Notes: generated from the letters alone by a model not told the origin. A stretch of DNA of 64,000 bases from Thioclava pacifica DSM 10166 (GCF_000714535.1 NZ_AUND01000012.1:1-64000); one strand, 5' to 3'. Positions 44,953-54,352 are shown, counted from the stretch's first letter. Translations and numbers: made by a program.

Positions 44953-46204
44953 GCGCTCTGCCCCCCTGCCCATGAAAACCGGGCGCGACCTGCGGATCGA
45001 CCTGTTCCGCGGCCTCGCGCTGATCATGATCTTCATCGATCATATCCCGGGTAATCTCTACGAGAATTTCACCTCGCGAAATCTGGGTTTCTCGGATGCA
45101 GCGGAAGGATTCGTCTTCATGTCGGGTCTGGCCGCCGCGCTGGCTTATGGGCCGGCGCTCGCGAAGGGGCTGAGCTGGGAGGGCACGTCGCGACTCTGGG
45201 GCCGCGCATGGCTTCTGTATCTGGTCCATATCCTCACGGCGGTCTGGGCGATCGCCATCGTCTCGGCCGCAGTGCAGTTCTGGGGCAACGAGGCGATGCT
45301 CGCGAAGAACGCCTTCAAGACCTATGGCAGCGATCCGTTCGGCTTCCTGATCGGGATCGCGACGCTCGGCCATCAGCTGGGCTACGTGAACATCCTGCCG
45401 ATGTATATGGCGCTATTACTGATGGCGCCGGCGCTGATCCGGATCGGGCAGCGCAGCCAATGGGCCTTGCTGGCGACTTCGGTCGGGCTTTGGGCGGTGA
45501 CGGGTCTGTTCCGGCTGAACGTGCCGAACTATCCGATGCAGGGAGGCTGGTTCTTCAATCCGCTCGCCTGGCAACTGGTGTTCAGCCTCGGCATCCTGAC
45601 CGGGCTCGCGATCCGCGAGGGCAAGCGGCTGGTGCCGGTGCGCGGTTGGATCGTGGCACTCGCGGCGGGCTGGCTGATGCTGACCTTCGCCTGGGTCCAC
45701 TCCGACTGGATGCTCGAGACCTTCGGTCACGGCACTTGGCAGTTGCGCCAATGGGGCGTGCCTTTCTTCATCGCGGGCTTCGACAAGACTTTCGTTTCGC
45801 TGCCGCGCCTGACGCATCTTCTGGCGCTCGTCTATATCCTCTCGCTGCCGGGGATCGTGCCGCGCATCGCCGCAGCGCGCGCAGTGGCGCCGATCCGGTT
45901 GCTGGGGCAGCATTCCCTGCCGATCTTTGCACTCGGGACGATCCTTGCCATCGCCGCGCAGGCGATCAAGCAGATCCATCCCGGCGGGCTGGGGCAGGAC
46001 ACGCTGATCATCGGGACGGGCCTGGCGCTGCAACTGGGCTTTGCGTTCGCGCGCGACCGGCTGGGACCGAAGGCGATCGCACGGCGCAAACGTCAGCGCG
46101 AAGTATCGGGGCCGCAGCTGGCCTTCGAGCCTACCGTTGCACTGAACGCGGGCAACAGCCCGGTGCCGATGCCACCGCGCCGGACCCGCTCTGCGGCACG
46201 CTGA
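44945..46204 (+). CDS. opgC: OpgC protein (succinyl transfer to periplasmic glucans)
   Basis: This 419-residue polytopic membrane protein has about ten helices and the OpgC pattern LRIDLFRGLALIMIFIDHIPGN near the N-terminus, with a His-Asp-like acyltransferase architecture. It adds succinyl groups to osmoregulated glucans, making them anionic. It is the last gene of the opg operon. The C-terminal ~50 residues are charged and cytoplasmic. Confidence 0.92.
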   Translation: MPERSAPLPMKTGRDLRIDLFRGLALIMIFIDHIPGNLYENFTSRNLGFSDAAEGFVFMSGLAAALAYGPALAKGLSWEGTSRLWGRAWLLYLVHILTAVWAIAIVSAAVQFWGNEAMLAKNAFKTYGSDPFGFLIGIATLGHQLGYVNILPMYMALLLMAPALIRIGQRSQWALLATSVGLWAVTGLFRLNVPNYPMQGGWFFNPLAWQLVFSLGILTGLAIREGKRLVPVRGWIVALAAGWLMLTFAWVHSDWMLETFGHGTWQLRQWGVPFFIAGFDKTFVSLPRLTHLLALVYILSLPGIVPRIAAARAVAPIRLLGQHSLPIFALGTILAIAAQAIKQIHPGGLGQDTLIIGTGLALQLGFAFARDRLGPKAIARRKRQREVSGPQLAFEPTVALNAGNSPVPMPPRRTRSAAR

Positions 46205-46211
46205 CGTGACC

Positions 46212-47108
46212 TCAGGGCGTGATGAGCCCGTCAGAGTTCCGCGTCTGCTCCTTGATAGCCTTCACTGCGGCCTGAACTTTCGGCGTGCGATGCAGATCCA
46301 CATGGGTCACCAGCCATAGATCGGTGTCCCAGGTGTCATAGGGTTTCACCACCTCTTCAAGCGTCGGATCGGCGCGCCCCATCGGCACGGTCAGGAAGCC
46401 GAGACCAAGTCCGGCCTTGATCGCTTCTACCTGGCTTTCATGCTCGTTCGCCCGGAAGACCACCTGCTCGTCCGGTACGTTCTCACGCAGCCAGCGATAG
46501 AAAGGGGCGCGGCTGTCGCGGTTGTCGATCGAGACGAAGCGATGCTGCGCCAGCTCTTCCTTGGAGCGCGGAATGCCGTAGCGCTCGACATAGGCGTGGC
46601 TCGCGTAAAGCGCATTCTGCATCCGGCCCAGCGATTGCACGACGTTGTCGGGCTCAGTCGGGCGGTTGCCGGCGCGGATCGCGACATGGGCCTCGCCATA
46701 TTCCAGCCGAAACACGCGCTGATCGGTGAGATAGCGCAGCCGAAGCCCCGGATATTCGCCAAGCAGCTTTTCCATCGCGGGCAACACCAGAACCGACACC
46801 GCGGTCAGAGAGGTCACGATCAACTCGCCCGTCACCTCTTCGCCCGCGCCCGCGATCCGGGCGGCGAGCTGGCTGAATTGATCTTCGGTCGCCTGCCCCA
46901 CCGACAGCAATTGCTGGCCTGCCTCGGTCGGCGTGTAACCACGCGGATGGCGTTGGAAGAGCTTGGTTCCAAGCTTGTCCTCCAGCGCGTCGACATGGCG
47001 GATCACCGTTGCGTGGTGAACGCCCAGAACTTCCGCGGCTCCCGAAACGGTCCCGATCCGCGCGACCTGAAAGGCCGTGCGAATTTCGTCCCAGCTGTCA
47101 AAACCCAT
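46212..47108 (-). CDS. LysR family transcriptional regulator
   Basis: This 298-residue regulator has an N-terminal winged helix (residues 1-60, TVSGAAEVLGVHHATVIRHVDALEDKLGTKLFQRH) and a C-terminal effector domain. ATG 47108 (MGFDSWDEIR) is chosen over a GTG at 47117. It is divergent from the azoreductase gene (103 bases between starts), the usual layout for a LysR protein and its target, so it probably regulates the azoreductase in response to quinones or electrophiles. It converges with opgC. Confidence 0.9.
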   Translation of the reverse strand: MGFDSWDEIRTAFQVARIGTVSGAAEVLGVHHATVIRHVDALEDKLGTKLFQRHPRGYTPTEAGQQLLSVGQATEDQFSQLAARIAGAGEEVTGELIVTSLTAVSVLVLPAMEKLLGEYPGLRLRYLTDQRVFRLEYGEAHVAIRAGNRPTEPDNVVQSLGRMQNALYASHAYVERYGIPRSKEELAQHRFVSIDNRDSRAPFYRWLRENVPDEQVVFRANEHESQVEAIKAGLGLGFLTVPMGRADPTLEEVVKPYDTWDTDLWLVTHVDLHRTPKVQAAVKAIKEQTRNSDGLITP

Positions 47109-47211
47109 TTTGTGCACCCATGAACATTACATGCTCGATCATGCCCGTTGAGTTCCTAAATGCAATAGCCATCCTATAGGCCACCAACATTGTGAACGGA
47201 GCCCTCCCCCA

Positions 47212-47784
47212 ATGACCAAGATTCTTCGGATCGACAGCTCGATCAAAGGCGATGCCTCGATTACCAAGCGCCTCACCGACAAGGTCGTCGACCAGCTCGG
47301 CGGAGAAGTGATCGCGCGCAACGCAACCACTATCCCGTCCATCGACGGCGCCTGGATCGGCGCGGCCTACACCCCGGCTGACCAGCGCAGCGACGAGCAG
47401 AAAGCCCTCCTCGCGCTTTCCGACGAACTGATCGCGGAACTGAAATCGGCCGACACCGTCGTGATCGGCTGCGGCGTCTACAACTTCGGCGTGACCGGCC
47501 CGCTCAAGGCCTGGATCGACCAGATCTGCCGCGTCGGCGAAACCTTCCGTTACACCGAAGCTGGTCCCGAAGGCCTCGCCGGGCCCAAGCGCGTGATCAT
47601 CGCTTACGCGTCGGGCGGCGTGCCGGTCGGATCGGCCTTCGATTTCGCGACCCCCTATATCAAGCAGGTGCTCGGCTTCATCGGCATCTCCGATGTGACG
47701 ATCATTGCCGCCGAAGGCGTTGCGGTCGATGAGAACGCCGCCGTTGCCAAGGCCGAAGAGCAGATTCTCCATCTCGCGGCCTAA
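47212..47784 (+). CDS. azoR: FMN-dependent NADH-azoreductase
   Basis: This 190-residue flavodoxin-fold enzyme reduces azo compounds and quinones with NADH. Family blocks are LRIDSSIKGDASITKRL (phosphate-binding of FMN), GVYNFGVTGPLKAWIDQICRVGETFRY and ASGG. It is soluble and dimeric by family. GGAG ten bases before the ATG is the ribosome site. Likely controlled by the divergent LysR gene. Confidence 0.92.
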   Translation: MTKILRIDSSIKGDASITKRLTDKVVDQLGGEVIARNATTIPSIDGAWIGAAYTPADQRSDEQKALLALSDELIAELKSADTVVIGCGVYNFGVTGPLKAWIDQICRVGETFRYTEAGPEGLAGPKRVIIAYASGGVPVGSAFDFATPYIKQVLGFIGISDVTIIAAEGVAVDENAAVAKAEEQILHLAA

Positions 47785-47815
47785 TCCGCGTCCCCTTCCT
47801 GTTCCTCCCCTGACT

Positions 47816-47844
47816 GGCCCCGTGGTTGACTCCGCGGGGCCTTT
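47816..47844 (+). terminator. Candidate terminator after azoR
   Basis: GGCCCCG (47816-47822) pairs with CGGGGCC (47835-47841) and is followed by only TTTG, so it is a weak candidate. A possible ffh promoter overlaps it: TTGACT at 47826 and CATAAT at 47847, with a short 15-base spacer. Confidence 0.4.
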
Positions 47845-47982
47845 GTCATAATCCACGCGAGATTTCCCCGGAGGACGAATCCCTCCGGTCCCGGCATGCG
47901 GTCGGGATCGCCACCAGTCAGCGCGTTGCGCCCACTGGTGCGCTTGTCGTTTGTCACGGCCCCAAACCTAGGAGGGTGGCCC

Positions 47983-49479
47983 ATGTTCGAAAGTCTATCA
48001 GAGCGCCTAGGCGGCGTCTTCGACCGGCTGACCAAACAAGGTGCGCTTTCCGCCGAGGACGTGAAAACCGCGCTGCGCGAAGTGCGCGTGGCGCTGCTTG
48101 AGGCCGATGTCTCGCTGCCCGTCGCGCGCCAGTTCATCAAGGCGGTCGAGGGCAAGGCCACGGGTGCTGCCGTCACCAAATCGGTCACCCCCGGCCAGCA
48201 GGTCGTGAAGATCGTCCATGACGAGCTGATCGCGATGCTCTCGGGCGAAGGCCCGGCCGATGCGCTCAAGATCGACAACCCGCCCGCGCCGATCCTGATG
48301 GTCGGTCTTCAGGGCTCGGGGAAAACCACCACCACCGCGAAGCTCGCCAAGCGTCTCAAGGACCGCGAAGGCAAGCGCGTGCTGATGGCCTCGCTCGACA
48401 CCAACCGCCCGGCCGCCATGGAGCAGCTCGCGATCCTCGGCACTCAGATCGGCGTCGACACGCTGCCGATCGTGAAGGGCGAGAACGCGGTGCAGATCGC
48501 CAAGCGCGCCAAGCAGCAGGCAACTTTCGGCGGCTATGACGTCTACATGCTCGACACCGCGGGCCGTCTGCATATCGACGAAGTGCTGATGGATGAGGTG
48601 CAGGCGGTGCGCGACGTGGCGCAGCCGCGTGAAACGCTGCTCGTGGTCGATGGCCTGACCGGTCAGGATGCCGTCAACGTCGCGACCGAGTTCGACGAGA
48701 AGGTCGGCGTCTCGGGCGTCGTGCTGACCCGGATGGACGGCGACGGTCGTGGCGGTGCGGCGCTCTCGATGCGCGCGGTCACCGGCAAGCCGATCCGCTT
48801 CGTGGGTCTGGGCGAGAAGATGGACGCGCTCGAGACCTTCGAGGCCGAGCGTATCGCGGGCCGCATCCTCGGCATGGGCGATATCGTCGCCCTCGTGGAG
48901 CGCGCGCAGGAAACGCTGGAGAAGGAACAGGCGGAGCGCATGGCCAAGCGCTTCCAGAAAGGCCTGTTCAACATGAACGACATGCGTGGCCAGCTTGAGC
49001 AGATGCTCAAGATGGGCGGGATGCAGGGCGTCATGGGCATGATGCCGGGCATGGCGAAATACGCCAAGCAGGCCGAAGAGGCGGGCCTCAGCGACAAGAC
49101 CATCCAGCACCAGATCGCGCTGATCAACTCGATGACCAAGCAGGAGCGTGCCAACCCGCAGCTGCTGCAAGCCAGCCGCAAGAAGCGTATCGCGGCGGGT
49201 GCGGGGCTTGAGGTTTCCGAGCTCAACAAGCTCCTGAAGATGCACCGTCAGATGGCCGACTCGATGAAGAAGATGGCCAAGATGGGCAAGGGCGGCATGC
49301 TCAAGCAGGCGATGAAGATGATGGGCGGCAAGGGCGGCATGCCCGATCTGGCGAACATGGACCCCGCCGAGGTCGAAGCCGCGGCGAAGGCGATGGGCGG
49401 CAAGCTGCCTCCGGGTGGCCTTGGTGGTCTCGGCGGCGCGCTGCCGCCGGGCCTGTCGGGCTTCGGCAAGAAGAAGTGA
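47983..49479 (+). CDS. ffh: Signal recognition particle protein
   Basis: This 498-residue SRP54 GTPase recognises signal sequences of nascent membrane proteins with 4.5S RNA. N domain (1-85), G domain with GLQGSGKTTT at 107-116, DTAGRLHID and TRMDGDGRGG, and the Met-rich M domain (about 300-430). The C-terminus is Gly/Met-rich. The ATG at 47983 follows AGGAGGG; the frame is open upstream to 47896. It begins the ffh-rpmE gene block. Confidence 0.96.
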   Translation: MFESLSERLGGVFDRLTKQGALSAEDVKTALREVRVALLEADVSLPVARQFIKAVEGKATGAAVTKSVTPGQQVVKIVHDELIAMLSGEGPADALKIDNPPAPILMVGLQGSGKTTTTAKLAKRLKDREGKRVLMASLDTNRPAAMEQLAILGTQIGVDTLPIVKGENAVQIAKRAKQQATFGGYDVYMLDTAGRLHIDEVLMDEVQAVRDVAQPRETLLVVDGLTGQDAVNVATEFDEKVGVSGVVLTRMDGDGRGGAALSMRAVTGKPIRFVGLGEKMDALETFEAERIAGRILGMGDIVALVERAQETLEKEQAERMAKRFQKGLFNMNDMRGQLEQMLKMGGMQGVMGMMPGMAKYAKQAEEAGLSDKTIQHQIALINSMTKQERANPQLLQASRKKRIAAGAGLEVSELNKLLKMHRQMADSMKKMAKMGKGGMLKQAMKMMGGKGGMPDLANMDPAEVEAAAKAMGGKLPPGGLGGLGGALPPGLSGFGKKK

Positions 49480-49483
49480 TCCG

Positions 49484-50026
49484 ATGACCGTCGCGCTGTC
49501 CCCCACTCCTGTTCTCGAGACCGAGCGTCTCGTGCTTCGCGCCCCGCAGGCGCGGGACTGGGAGGCATGGCGCGACTTCTACCTTTCCGAGCGCGGTCAC
49601 TGGTTTCGCCCGGTCAAGAACCCCACCGCCGAAGATGCCTGGCGCAGCTTCGCGGCGATCACCGGCCATTGGGTTCTGCGCGGCTGGGGCATGTTCATCA
49701 TGACCGAGCGCGGCTCGGATCAGGGTTTCGGCGCGGTCGGCCCCTGGATGCCCGAGAGCTGGCCCGAGGCGGAGATCGCCTGGTCGGTCTGGTCGCAGGA
49801 CGCAGAGGGCAAGGGTTACGTGGCCGAGGCCGCGCGCGCCGTGATCGCCCATGCCTTCCGCGATCTGAACTGGTCCACCGCGGTCAGCTATATCGACCCG
49901 AACAACACCCGTTCGTCCGCACTGGCCGAACGTCTGGGCGCGCGCCCCGATCCGACCGCCGCCCATCCGGGCGAGCCGCCGATCGTGGTCTGGCGCCACC
50001 CCGAACCGCAGGAGGCCGCAGCATGA
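49484..50026 (+). CDS. GNAT family N-acetyltransferase
   Basis: This 180-residue RimJ/RimL-type acetyltransferase begins with ETERLVLRAPQARDWEAW and ends with the acetyl-CoA region EGKGYVAEAARAVIAHAF and a YIDPNNTRSSALAERLG block. Substrate unknown. Four bases after ffh; overlaps the chorismate mutase gene by four bases. This order is seen in Rhodobacterales. Confidence 0.9.
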   Translation: MTVALSPTPVLETERLVLRAPQARDWEAWRDFYLSERGHWFRPVKNPTAEDAWRSFAAITGHWVLRGWGMFIMTERGSDQGFGAVGPWMPESWPEAEIAWSVWSQDAEGKGYVAEAARAVIAHAFRDLNWSTAVSYIDPNNTRSSALAERLGARPDPTAAHPGEPPIVVWRHPEPQEAAA

Positions 50027-50319
50027 GCGACGCAATCACCCGTGCCGCCGAGCTTCTGAAGGAACATCGCGACAGCATCGACCGGCTCGATGCGGTCCTG
50101 ATCTGGACGCTGGCCGAGCGCTTTGCCCAGACCAAGGCCGTGGGCAAGCTCAAGGCCGAGCACGCGCTCCCGCCCTCCGATCCCGCGCGCGAAGAACAGC
50201 AGATCGCGCGGCTCGAGAAACTGGCACTCGATTCCGGTCTCGACCCGGAATTTGCCAAGAAATTCCTTAACTTCGTGATTTCGGAAGTGATCCGTCACCA
50301 CGAGAAATTCCAGAAATGA
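50023..50319 (+). CDS. Chorismate mutase
   Basis: This 98-residue AroQ-class all-helical mutase converts chorismate to prephenate in phenylalanine/tyrosine synthesis. The core [49 protein letters not shown] is typical. ATG at 50023 overlaps the GNAT stop. Confidence 0.93.
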   Translation: MSDAITRAAELLKEHRDSIDRLDAVLIWTLAERFAQTKAVGKLKAEHALPPSDPAREEQQIARLEKLALDSGLDPEFAKKFLNFVISEVIRHHEKFQK

Positions 50320-50365
50320 CGGGCCAGATGGCCCGCTCACCAGCCATCCAAAGGAGATAACTGTC

Positions 50366-50755
50366 ATGGCTATGAAGATCCGCCTCGCCCGTGGGGGCTC
50401 CAAGAAGCGTCCGTTCTACTCGATCGTCGCCTCCGACTCGCGCATGCCGCGTGACGGCCGCTTCATCGAGAAGCTGGGCACCTACAACCCGCTGCTGCCG
50501 AAAGACAGCGAAGAGCGCGTGAAGATGAACATGGAGCGCGTGAAGTACTGGCTGAGCCAGGGCGCCCAGCCGACCGACCGTATTGCCCGCTTCCTCGAAG
50601 CCGCTGGCGAAATGGAAAAGCAGGAACGCGCCAACATGAAGAAAGCCGTCCCGGGCAAGAAAGCTCAGGAACGCGCCGAAGAGAAAGCCGCGAAAGCTGC
50701 CGAGGCCGCTGAAGCTGCTGCCGCTCCGGCTGAAGAGGCTGCCGCGGAAGAATAA
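50366..50755 (+). CDS. rpsP: 30S ribosomal protein S16
   Basis: This 129-residue bS16 starts [43 protein letters not shown], followed by an Ala/Glu/Lys-rich C-terminal extension (about residues 85-129) common in alphaproteobacteria. AAAGGAG precedes the ATG. Two hairpins (CCGCCAGC/GCTGGCGG and GGCCGG/CCGGCC) lie in the 95-base gap to rimM. Confidence 0.96.
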   Translation: MAMKIRLARGGSKKRPFYSIVASDSRMPRDGRFIEKLGTYNPLLPKDSEERVKMNMERVKYWLSQGAQPTDRIARFLEAAGEMEKQERANMKKAVPGKKAQERAEEKAAKAAEAAEAAAAPAEEAAAEE

Positions 50756-50850
50756 TCCGCCAGCACGGTGGATGGCTGGCGGGCCGGGCGCTTCTCGCGT
50801 CCGGCCCCTGCCCCTTTCAGGACTGCTTTTCTCAGAATCAGGAGTACCGC

Positions 50851-51357
50851 ATGACCCTTCCCGACCGTGTCTGTGTCGGCGCCATCGCCGGAGCATTCGG
50901 CGTGCAGGGCGAGGTGCGCCTGAAAAGCTTCTGCGCCGAGCCCGAGGATATCGTGGATTATGCGCCGCTTTACACCGAGGATGGCAGCCGCAGTTTCGAC
51001 GTGACGCTCTCTCGCCCGCTCAAGAACGGGCTGGGCGTACACCTCTCGGGCGTTGAAACGAAGGAACAGGCCGATGCGCTGCGCGGCGTGACGCTCTGGA
51101 CCGAGCGCGAGAACCTGCCCTCGCTGCCCGATGATGAATTCTATCATGCCGATCTGATCGGTCTCGAAGTGGTCGACACCGGCGGGGCGAAGCTCGGCAC
51201 GGTGCGCGCGGTGCACAATCACGGCGCTGGCGATTTCCTCGAGATCTTCGCCCCGGGCCGCAAGCAGGCGCTGTTGCTGCCCTTTACCAAGGCCGCCGTG
51301 CCGACCGTCGACCTCGCCGCTGGCCGCATCGTCGCCGACCCGCCCGAGGACCTGTGA
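50851..51357 (+). CDS. rimM: Ribosome maturation factor RimM
   Basis: This 168-residue 30S maturation factor binds S19. N-terminal RimM domain ([22 protein letters not shown]) and C-terminal PRC barrel ([12 protein letters not shown]) are present. ATG 50851 follows AGGAG. Only four bases separate it from the sulfotransferase-like gene. Confidence 0.95.
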   Translation: MTLPDRVCVGAIAGAFGVQGEVRLKSFCAEPEDIVDYAPLYTEDGSRSFDVTLSRPLKNGLGVHLSGVETKEQADALRGVTLWTERENLPSLPDDEFYHADLIGLEVVDTGGAKLGTVRAVHNHGAGDFLEIFAPGRKQALLLPFTKAAVPTVDLAAGRIVADPPEDL

Positions 51358-51361
51358 GCCG

Positions 51362-52177
51362 ATGCGCGTGATCGTCCATCCGGGCTTTCACAAGACCGGC
51401 ACCTCCACCATCCAGACGGGGCTGCGCGCGGCCCGCACGCATCTGCCCGATTGGGCGATCGCGCTCCGCGAGGATATCCCCGATGCCTCCGCCGCCGCCC
51501 GAGCCTATTCGCTGACGCGCGACCCGATGGAGCTGGGCCTCTATCAGGCGGCGCTGGCCGATTGGGCCGACGCGTTGCCGAAGGGGACGAAGCAGGCCGT
51601 GATCTCGATCGAAGGGCTGTCCGGCCACATGCCGGGGCGCGACGGGGTGCTCGATTATGCCGCCGCCCCCGCTCTCATGGCCGCACTGGCCGAAGTGTTC
51701 TGGGCGGCCTATGGGTCGGCGCTTGATCTCGAGATGTTCCTGACCATCCGCGAGACATCCGCCTGGATCGACAGCCTGCATTGGCAGCATGTGCGCACCG
51801 GCACACTGGGCGAACCCCTCACCGCGTTTCGCGCGCGGCTTGACGGTTTCGAGATCGCACCAACTCTGCGCGACATCGAGACTGCCGTGGCTCCGGCCCG
51901 CGTGACCTCGGTGGCGCTCGAAGAGACGCTGTCCTATCCGCGTGGGCCGCTCACCCCGCTTCTCGATCGCATGGGTATCTCGCTCGCCGCGCGCGCGCCC
52001 ATCGAAGCCGGGGTGACCGCGAATGCCCGACCGAGCGCGGTGGATCGCGCCGTCCTCGCCGATACGCTTGCCGCGATCAACGCGGAGGGCTTGCCGCGCG
52101 AGGCCGCGCAGGAGAAAAAACGCGACGTGCTGCGCGCAGCCTGGCGTGAAGAGGCAGAGGTGAAGAGCGATGACTGA
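51362..52177 (+). CDS. Sulfotransferase-like protein
   Basis: This 271-residue protein opens with HPGFHKTGTSTIQTGL (residues 5-20), a 5'-phosphosulfate-binding-type P-loop of PAPS-dependent sulfotransferases (HKTGTT-type). The rest lacks an obvious second PAPS motif, so enzyme function is uncertain; the acceptor is unknown. It interrupts the usual rimM-trmD pair, four bases after rimM and with an eight-base overlap into trmD, so it is co-translated with them. Confidence 0.75.
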   Translation: MRVIVHPGFHKTGTSTIQTGLRAARTHLPDWAIALREDIPDASAAARAYSLTRDPMELGLYQAALADWADALPKGTKQAVISIEGLSGHMPGRDGVLDYAAAPALMAALAEVFWAAYGSALDLEMFLTIRETSAWIDSLHWQHVRTGTLGEPLTAFRARLDGFEIAPTLRDIETAVAPARVTSVALEETLSYPRGPLTPLLDRMGISLAARAPIEAGVTANARPSAVDRAVLADTLAAINAEGLPREAAQEKKRDVLRAAWREEAEVKSDD

Positions 52178-52988
52178 CGACAAACCCACCCTCGCGACGA
52201 AATCCCACGGGCGGCTGAGCATCTCCGCTTCGCGCAAGCCGCGCACGTTGATGGAGGAGCCCGCGCGCCTGAAAGGCGCATGGACGGCAAAGATCGTCAC
52301 GCTCTTCCCTGAGGCCTTCCCGGGAACGCTGGGACTGAGCCTCCTGGGCCGCGCACGCGAGCTGGGTCTGTGGGCTTTGGAGACCATCGACCTGCGCCCC
52401 TTCGGTATCGGCAAGCATCGCAACGTGGACGACACGCCCGCAGGCGGCGGCGCGGGCATGGTGCTGCGCGCCGATGTGGTGGGCGCCGCGCTGAGCGAAG
52501 CGGCGATCGGCACGCCCGAGGACCGCGCACGCTGGCCGGTCATCTACCTCTCGCCGCGCGGCAAGCCCTTCGATCAGGCGATGGCGCGCCGCTTCGCCGA
52601 GGCCGACGGGATGACGCTTCTTTGCGGACGGTTCGAGGGCGTGGACGAGCGCGTGCTGGAGCATTTCGGCGTCGAGGAGGTCTCGATCGGCGATTTCGTC
52701 CTCACCGGCGGCGAAGTGGCCGCCCAGGTGCTGATCGACGCCACCGTGCGGCTGATCCCGGGCGTGCTCGGCAATGCCGAGTCGGCGGTGGAGGAAAGCC
52801 ATTCCAGCGGGCTGCTGGAGCACCCCCAATACACCCGCCCTGCTGAATGGGAAGGCCGCACGATCCCCGAGGTGCTGACCTCGGGCAACCACAAGAAGAT
52901 CGAAGCGTGGCGCCGCGAGATGAGCGAGAAGCTGACGCAGGAACGGCGGCCGGATCTGTGGGAGAAGCACGCAGCGAAGAAAGACTAG
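52170..52988 (+). CDS. trmD: tRNA (guanine-N1)-methyltransferase
   Basis: This 272-residue SPOUT enzyme methylates G37 of tRNAs and prevents frameshifting. Blocks are VTLFPEAFPGTLGLSLLGRA, DDTPAGGGAGMV, CGRFEGVDERVLE and GDFVLTGGEVAAQVLIDA. A ~35-residue N-terminal extension precedes the core (MEEPARL is an alternative start). It overlaps the sulfotransferase gene end. Confidence 0.95.
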   Translation: MTDDKPTLATKSHGRLSISASRKPRTLMEEPARLKGAWTAKIVTLFPEAFPGTLGLSLLGRARELGLWALETIDLRPFGIGKHRNVDDTPAGGGAGMVLRADVVGAALSEAAIGTPEDRARWPVIYLSPRGKPFDQAMARRFAEADGMTLLCGRFEGVDERVLEHFGVEEVSIGDFVLTGGEVAAQVLIDATVRLIPGVLGNAESAVEESHSSGLLEHPQYTRPAEWEGRTIPEVLTSGNHKKIEAWRREMSEKLTQERRPDLWEKHAAKKD

Positions 52989-53091
52989 GCGTTCCCAACT
53001 ACCGGTCTCGCGCTAAGATGACTTCAATTTCATCATAGGCAGTTCGCGATGTGGCTTTTTTACGACCTCGCGGACAACGCAGAGTTCGTTC

Positions 53092-53310
53092 ATGAATTTC
53101 AAAAGTTGGAAGACCCAATTTATCTTTGAGGAAGCGTTTTCGATCGCTGTCACCGTTCTTGGCTATGTGATCGACTACAAGCTCTTTTTCTTTCTGGGGC
53201 TAATGAATATCTTCAGCATCGTGCCCGGACGCGCTTTCCGTCGGTTCCTTAAAGAGGTGCAAGAGCGCACGGAAACTCCGACGACGACCCCAAACGAGAC
53301 CGAGAAATAG
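53092..53310 (+). CDS. Small hypothetical membrane protein
   Basis: This 72-residue protein has two predicted membrane helices (about residues 11-28 and 30-44) and a basic then Thr-rich tail. Its base composition is AT-richer than the neighbours, and the gene sits between trmD and rplS where Rhodobacterales usually have none. No ribosome site is obvious. It may be a recent insertion or not expressed. I do not recognise a family. Confidence 0.5.
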   Translation: MNFKSWKTQFIFEEAFSIAVTVLGYVIDYKLFFFLGLMNIFSIVPGRAFRRFLKEVQERTETPTTTPNETEK

Positions 53311-53371
53311 CGCCGTCGCCCAGACCGCTCGAAGTCGCCAAGCCCACAAGGGCTGAACCCCAGCTTTCCCC

Positions 53372-53400
53372 TTGCCACATTGGTCATTTCCCCGTAATAC
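53372..53400 (+). promoter_or_regulatory. Promoter of rplS
   Basis: TTGCCA (53372-53377), a 17-base spacer, then TAATAC (53395-53400) is a good sigma-70-type promoter. Transcription would start near 53407 and run through a ~218-base leader before rplS. This would uncouple rplS-rpmE from the trmD operon. Confidence 0.65.
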
Positions 53401-53404
53401 GCGC

Positions 53405-53624
53405 GGGTCCGGACCGGAATCGGCCCTCGGACCCTTTTGCTGTTGCCCGGCGGCGCCTTCTTCGGCCCGCTCCAAGGCCCGGCAAAGGGCGCAAAAGCGA
53501 AAGACGACCTGAACCCTCCCGCGGGCGCGACCCTGATACAGGCGACCGGACCCGGCGAAGACGCGGAGCTCTGAGGCGGCGAAACCTTCACGGGAAAAAC
53601 CGTGAGCATCGAAAGGAAACAGCG
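53405..53624 (+). ncRNA. Structured rplS leader, possible attenuator
   Basis: The leader has three stems. First, GGGTCCG (53405-53411) with CGGACCC (53428-53434), followed by TTTT: terminator-like. Second, an imperfect GC-rich stem near 53440-53490 (TTGCC/GGCAA). Third, TCACGG (53588-53593) with CCGTGA (53600-53605) just before the ribosome site AAAGGAAA. Ribosomal protein leaders often bind their own product; here this is only inferred. No other gene is visible in 53311-53624. Confidence 0.45.
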
Positions 53625-54002
53625 ATGAACCTGATCGCACAGATCGAGGCGGAGCAGATCGCCAGCCTCGGCAAGACCATCCCGGATTTCAAAGCCGGCG
53701 ACACCATCCGCGTTGGCTACAAAGTCACCGAAGGCACCCGTTCGCGCGTGCAGGCCTATGAAGGCGTCTGCATCGCCCGCAAGGGCGGCGACACGCTGGC
53801 GGCGTCGTTCACCGTGCGCAAGATCTCCTTCGGCGAAGGCGTGGAGCGTGTGTTCCCGCTCTACTCGACCAACATCGACTCGATCGAAGTGGTCCGCCGT
53901 GGCCGCGTCCGTCGCGCGAAGCTGTACTACCTGCGTTCGCGTCGCGGCAAATCGGCCCGTATCGCCGAAGACACCACCTACAAACCCAAAGCCGACGCGT
54001 AA
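53625..54002 (+). CDS. rplS: 50S ribosomal protein L19
   Basis: This 125-residue bL19 has the family core [32 protein letters not shown] and [31 protein letters not shown] lies eight bases before the ATG. Followed after 11 bases by rpmE. Confidence 0.97.
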   Translation: MNLIAQIEAEQIASLGKTIPDFKAGDTIRVGYKVTEGTRSRVQAYEGVCIARKGGDTLAASFTVRKISFGEGVERVFPLYSTNIDSIEVVRRGRVRRAKLYYLRSRRGKSARIAEDTTYKPKADA

Positions 54003-54013
54003 GGAGCGGGACT

Positions 54014-54235
54014 ATGAAAGCGGAAATCCATCCCGACTACCACATGATCACCGTCAAGATGACCGACGGCACCGAGTACCAGACCCGTTCGACCTGGGGC
54101 AAGGAAGGCGACACGATGACGCTCGACATCGACCCGACCTCGCACCCGGCCTGGACCGGCGGCTCGTCGCGCCTGATGGACACCGGTGGCCGTGTGTCGA
54201 AGTTCAAGAACAAATATGCGGGCCTCGGCTTCTGA
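54014..54235 (+). CDS. rpmE: 50S ribosomal protein L31
   Basis: This 73-residue bL31 ([29 protein letters not shown]) lacks the Cys residues of zinc-binding forms, as usual in alphaproteobacteria. It ends the ribosomal unit; a strong terminator follows. Confidence 0.97.
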   Translation: MKAEIHPDYHMITVKMTDGTEYQTRSTWGKEGDTMTLDIDPTSHPAWTGGSSRLMDTGGRVSKFKNKYAGLGF

Positions 54236-54260
54236 GCCTGAGCTGCATGACCGTTTCGGA

Positions 54261-54287
54261 AAAGGGCGCCTTCGGGGCGCCCTTTTT
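54261..54287 (+). terminator. Intrinsic terminator after rpmE
   Basis: AAAGGGCGCC (54261-54270) pairs with GGCGCCCTTT around TTCGG, followed by TTTTT. It lies 26 bases after the L31 stop codon and is a strong Rho-independent terminator. Confidence 0.92.
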
Positions 54288-54352
54288 CATTGCGCAACTG
54301 ATGGTCTGACGCACGGCTTCACGACATCAGAGCCGCGCACGGGGATGGACCC

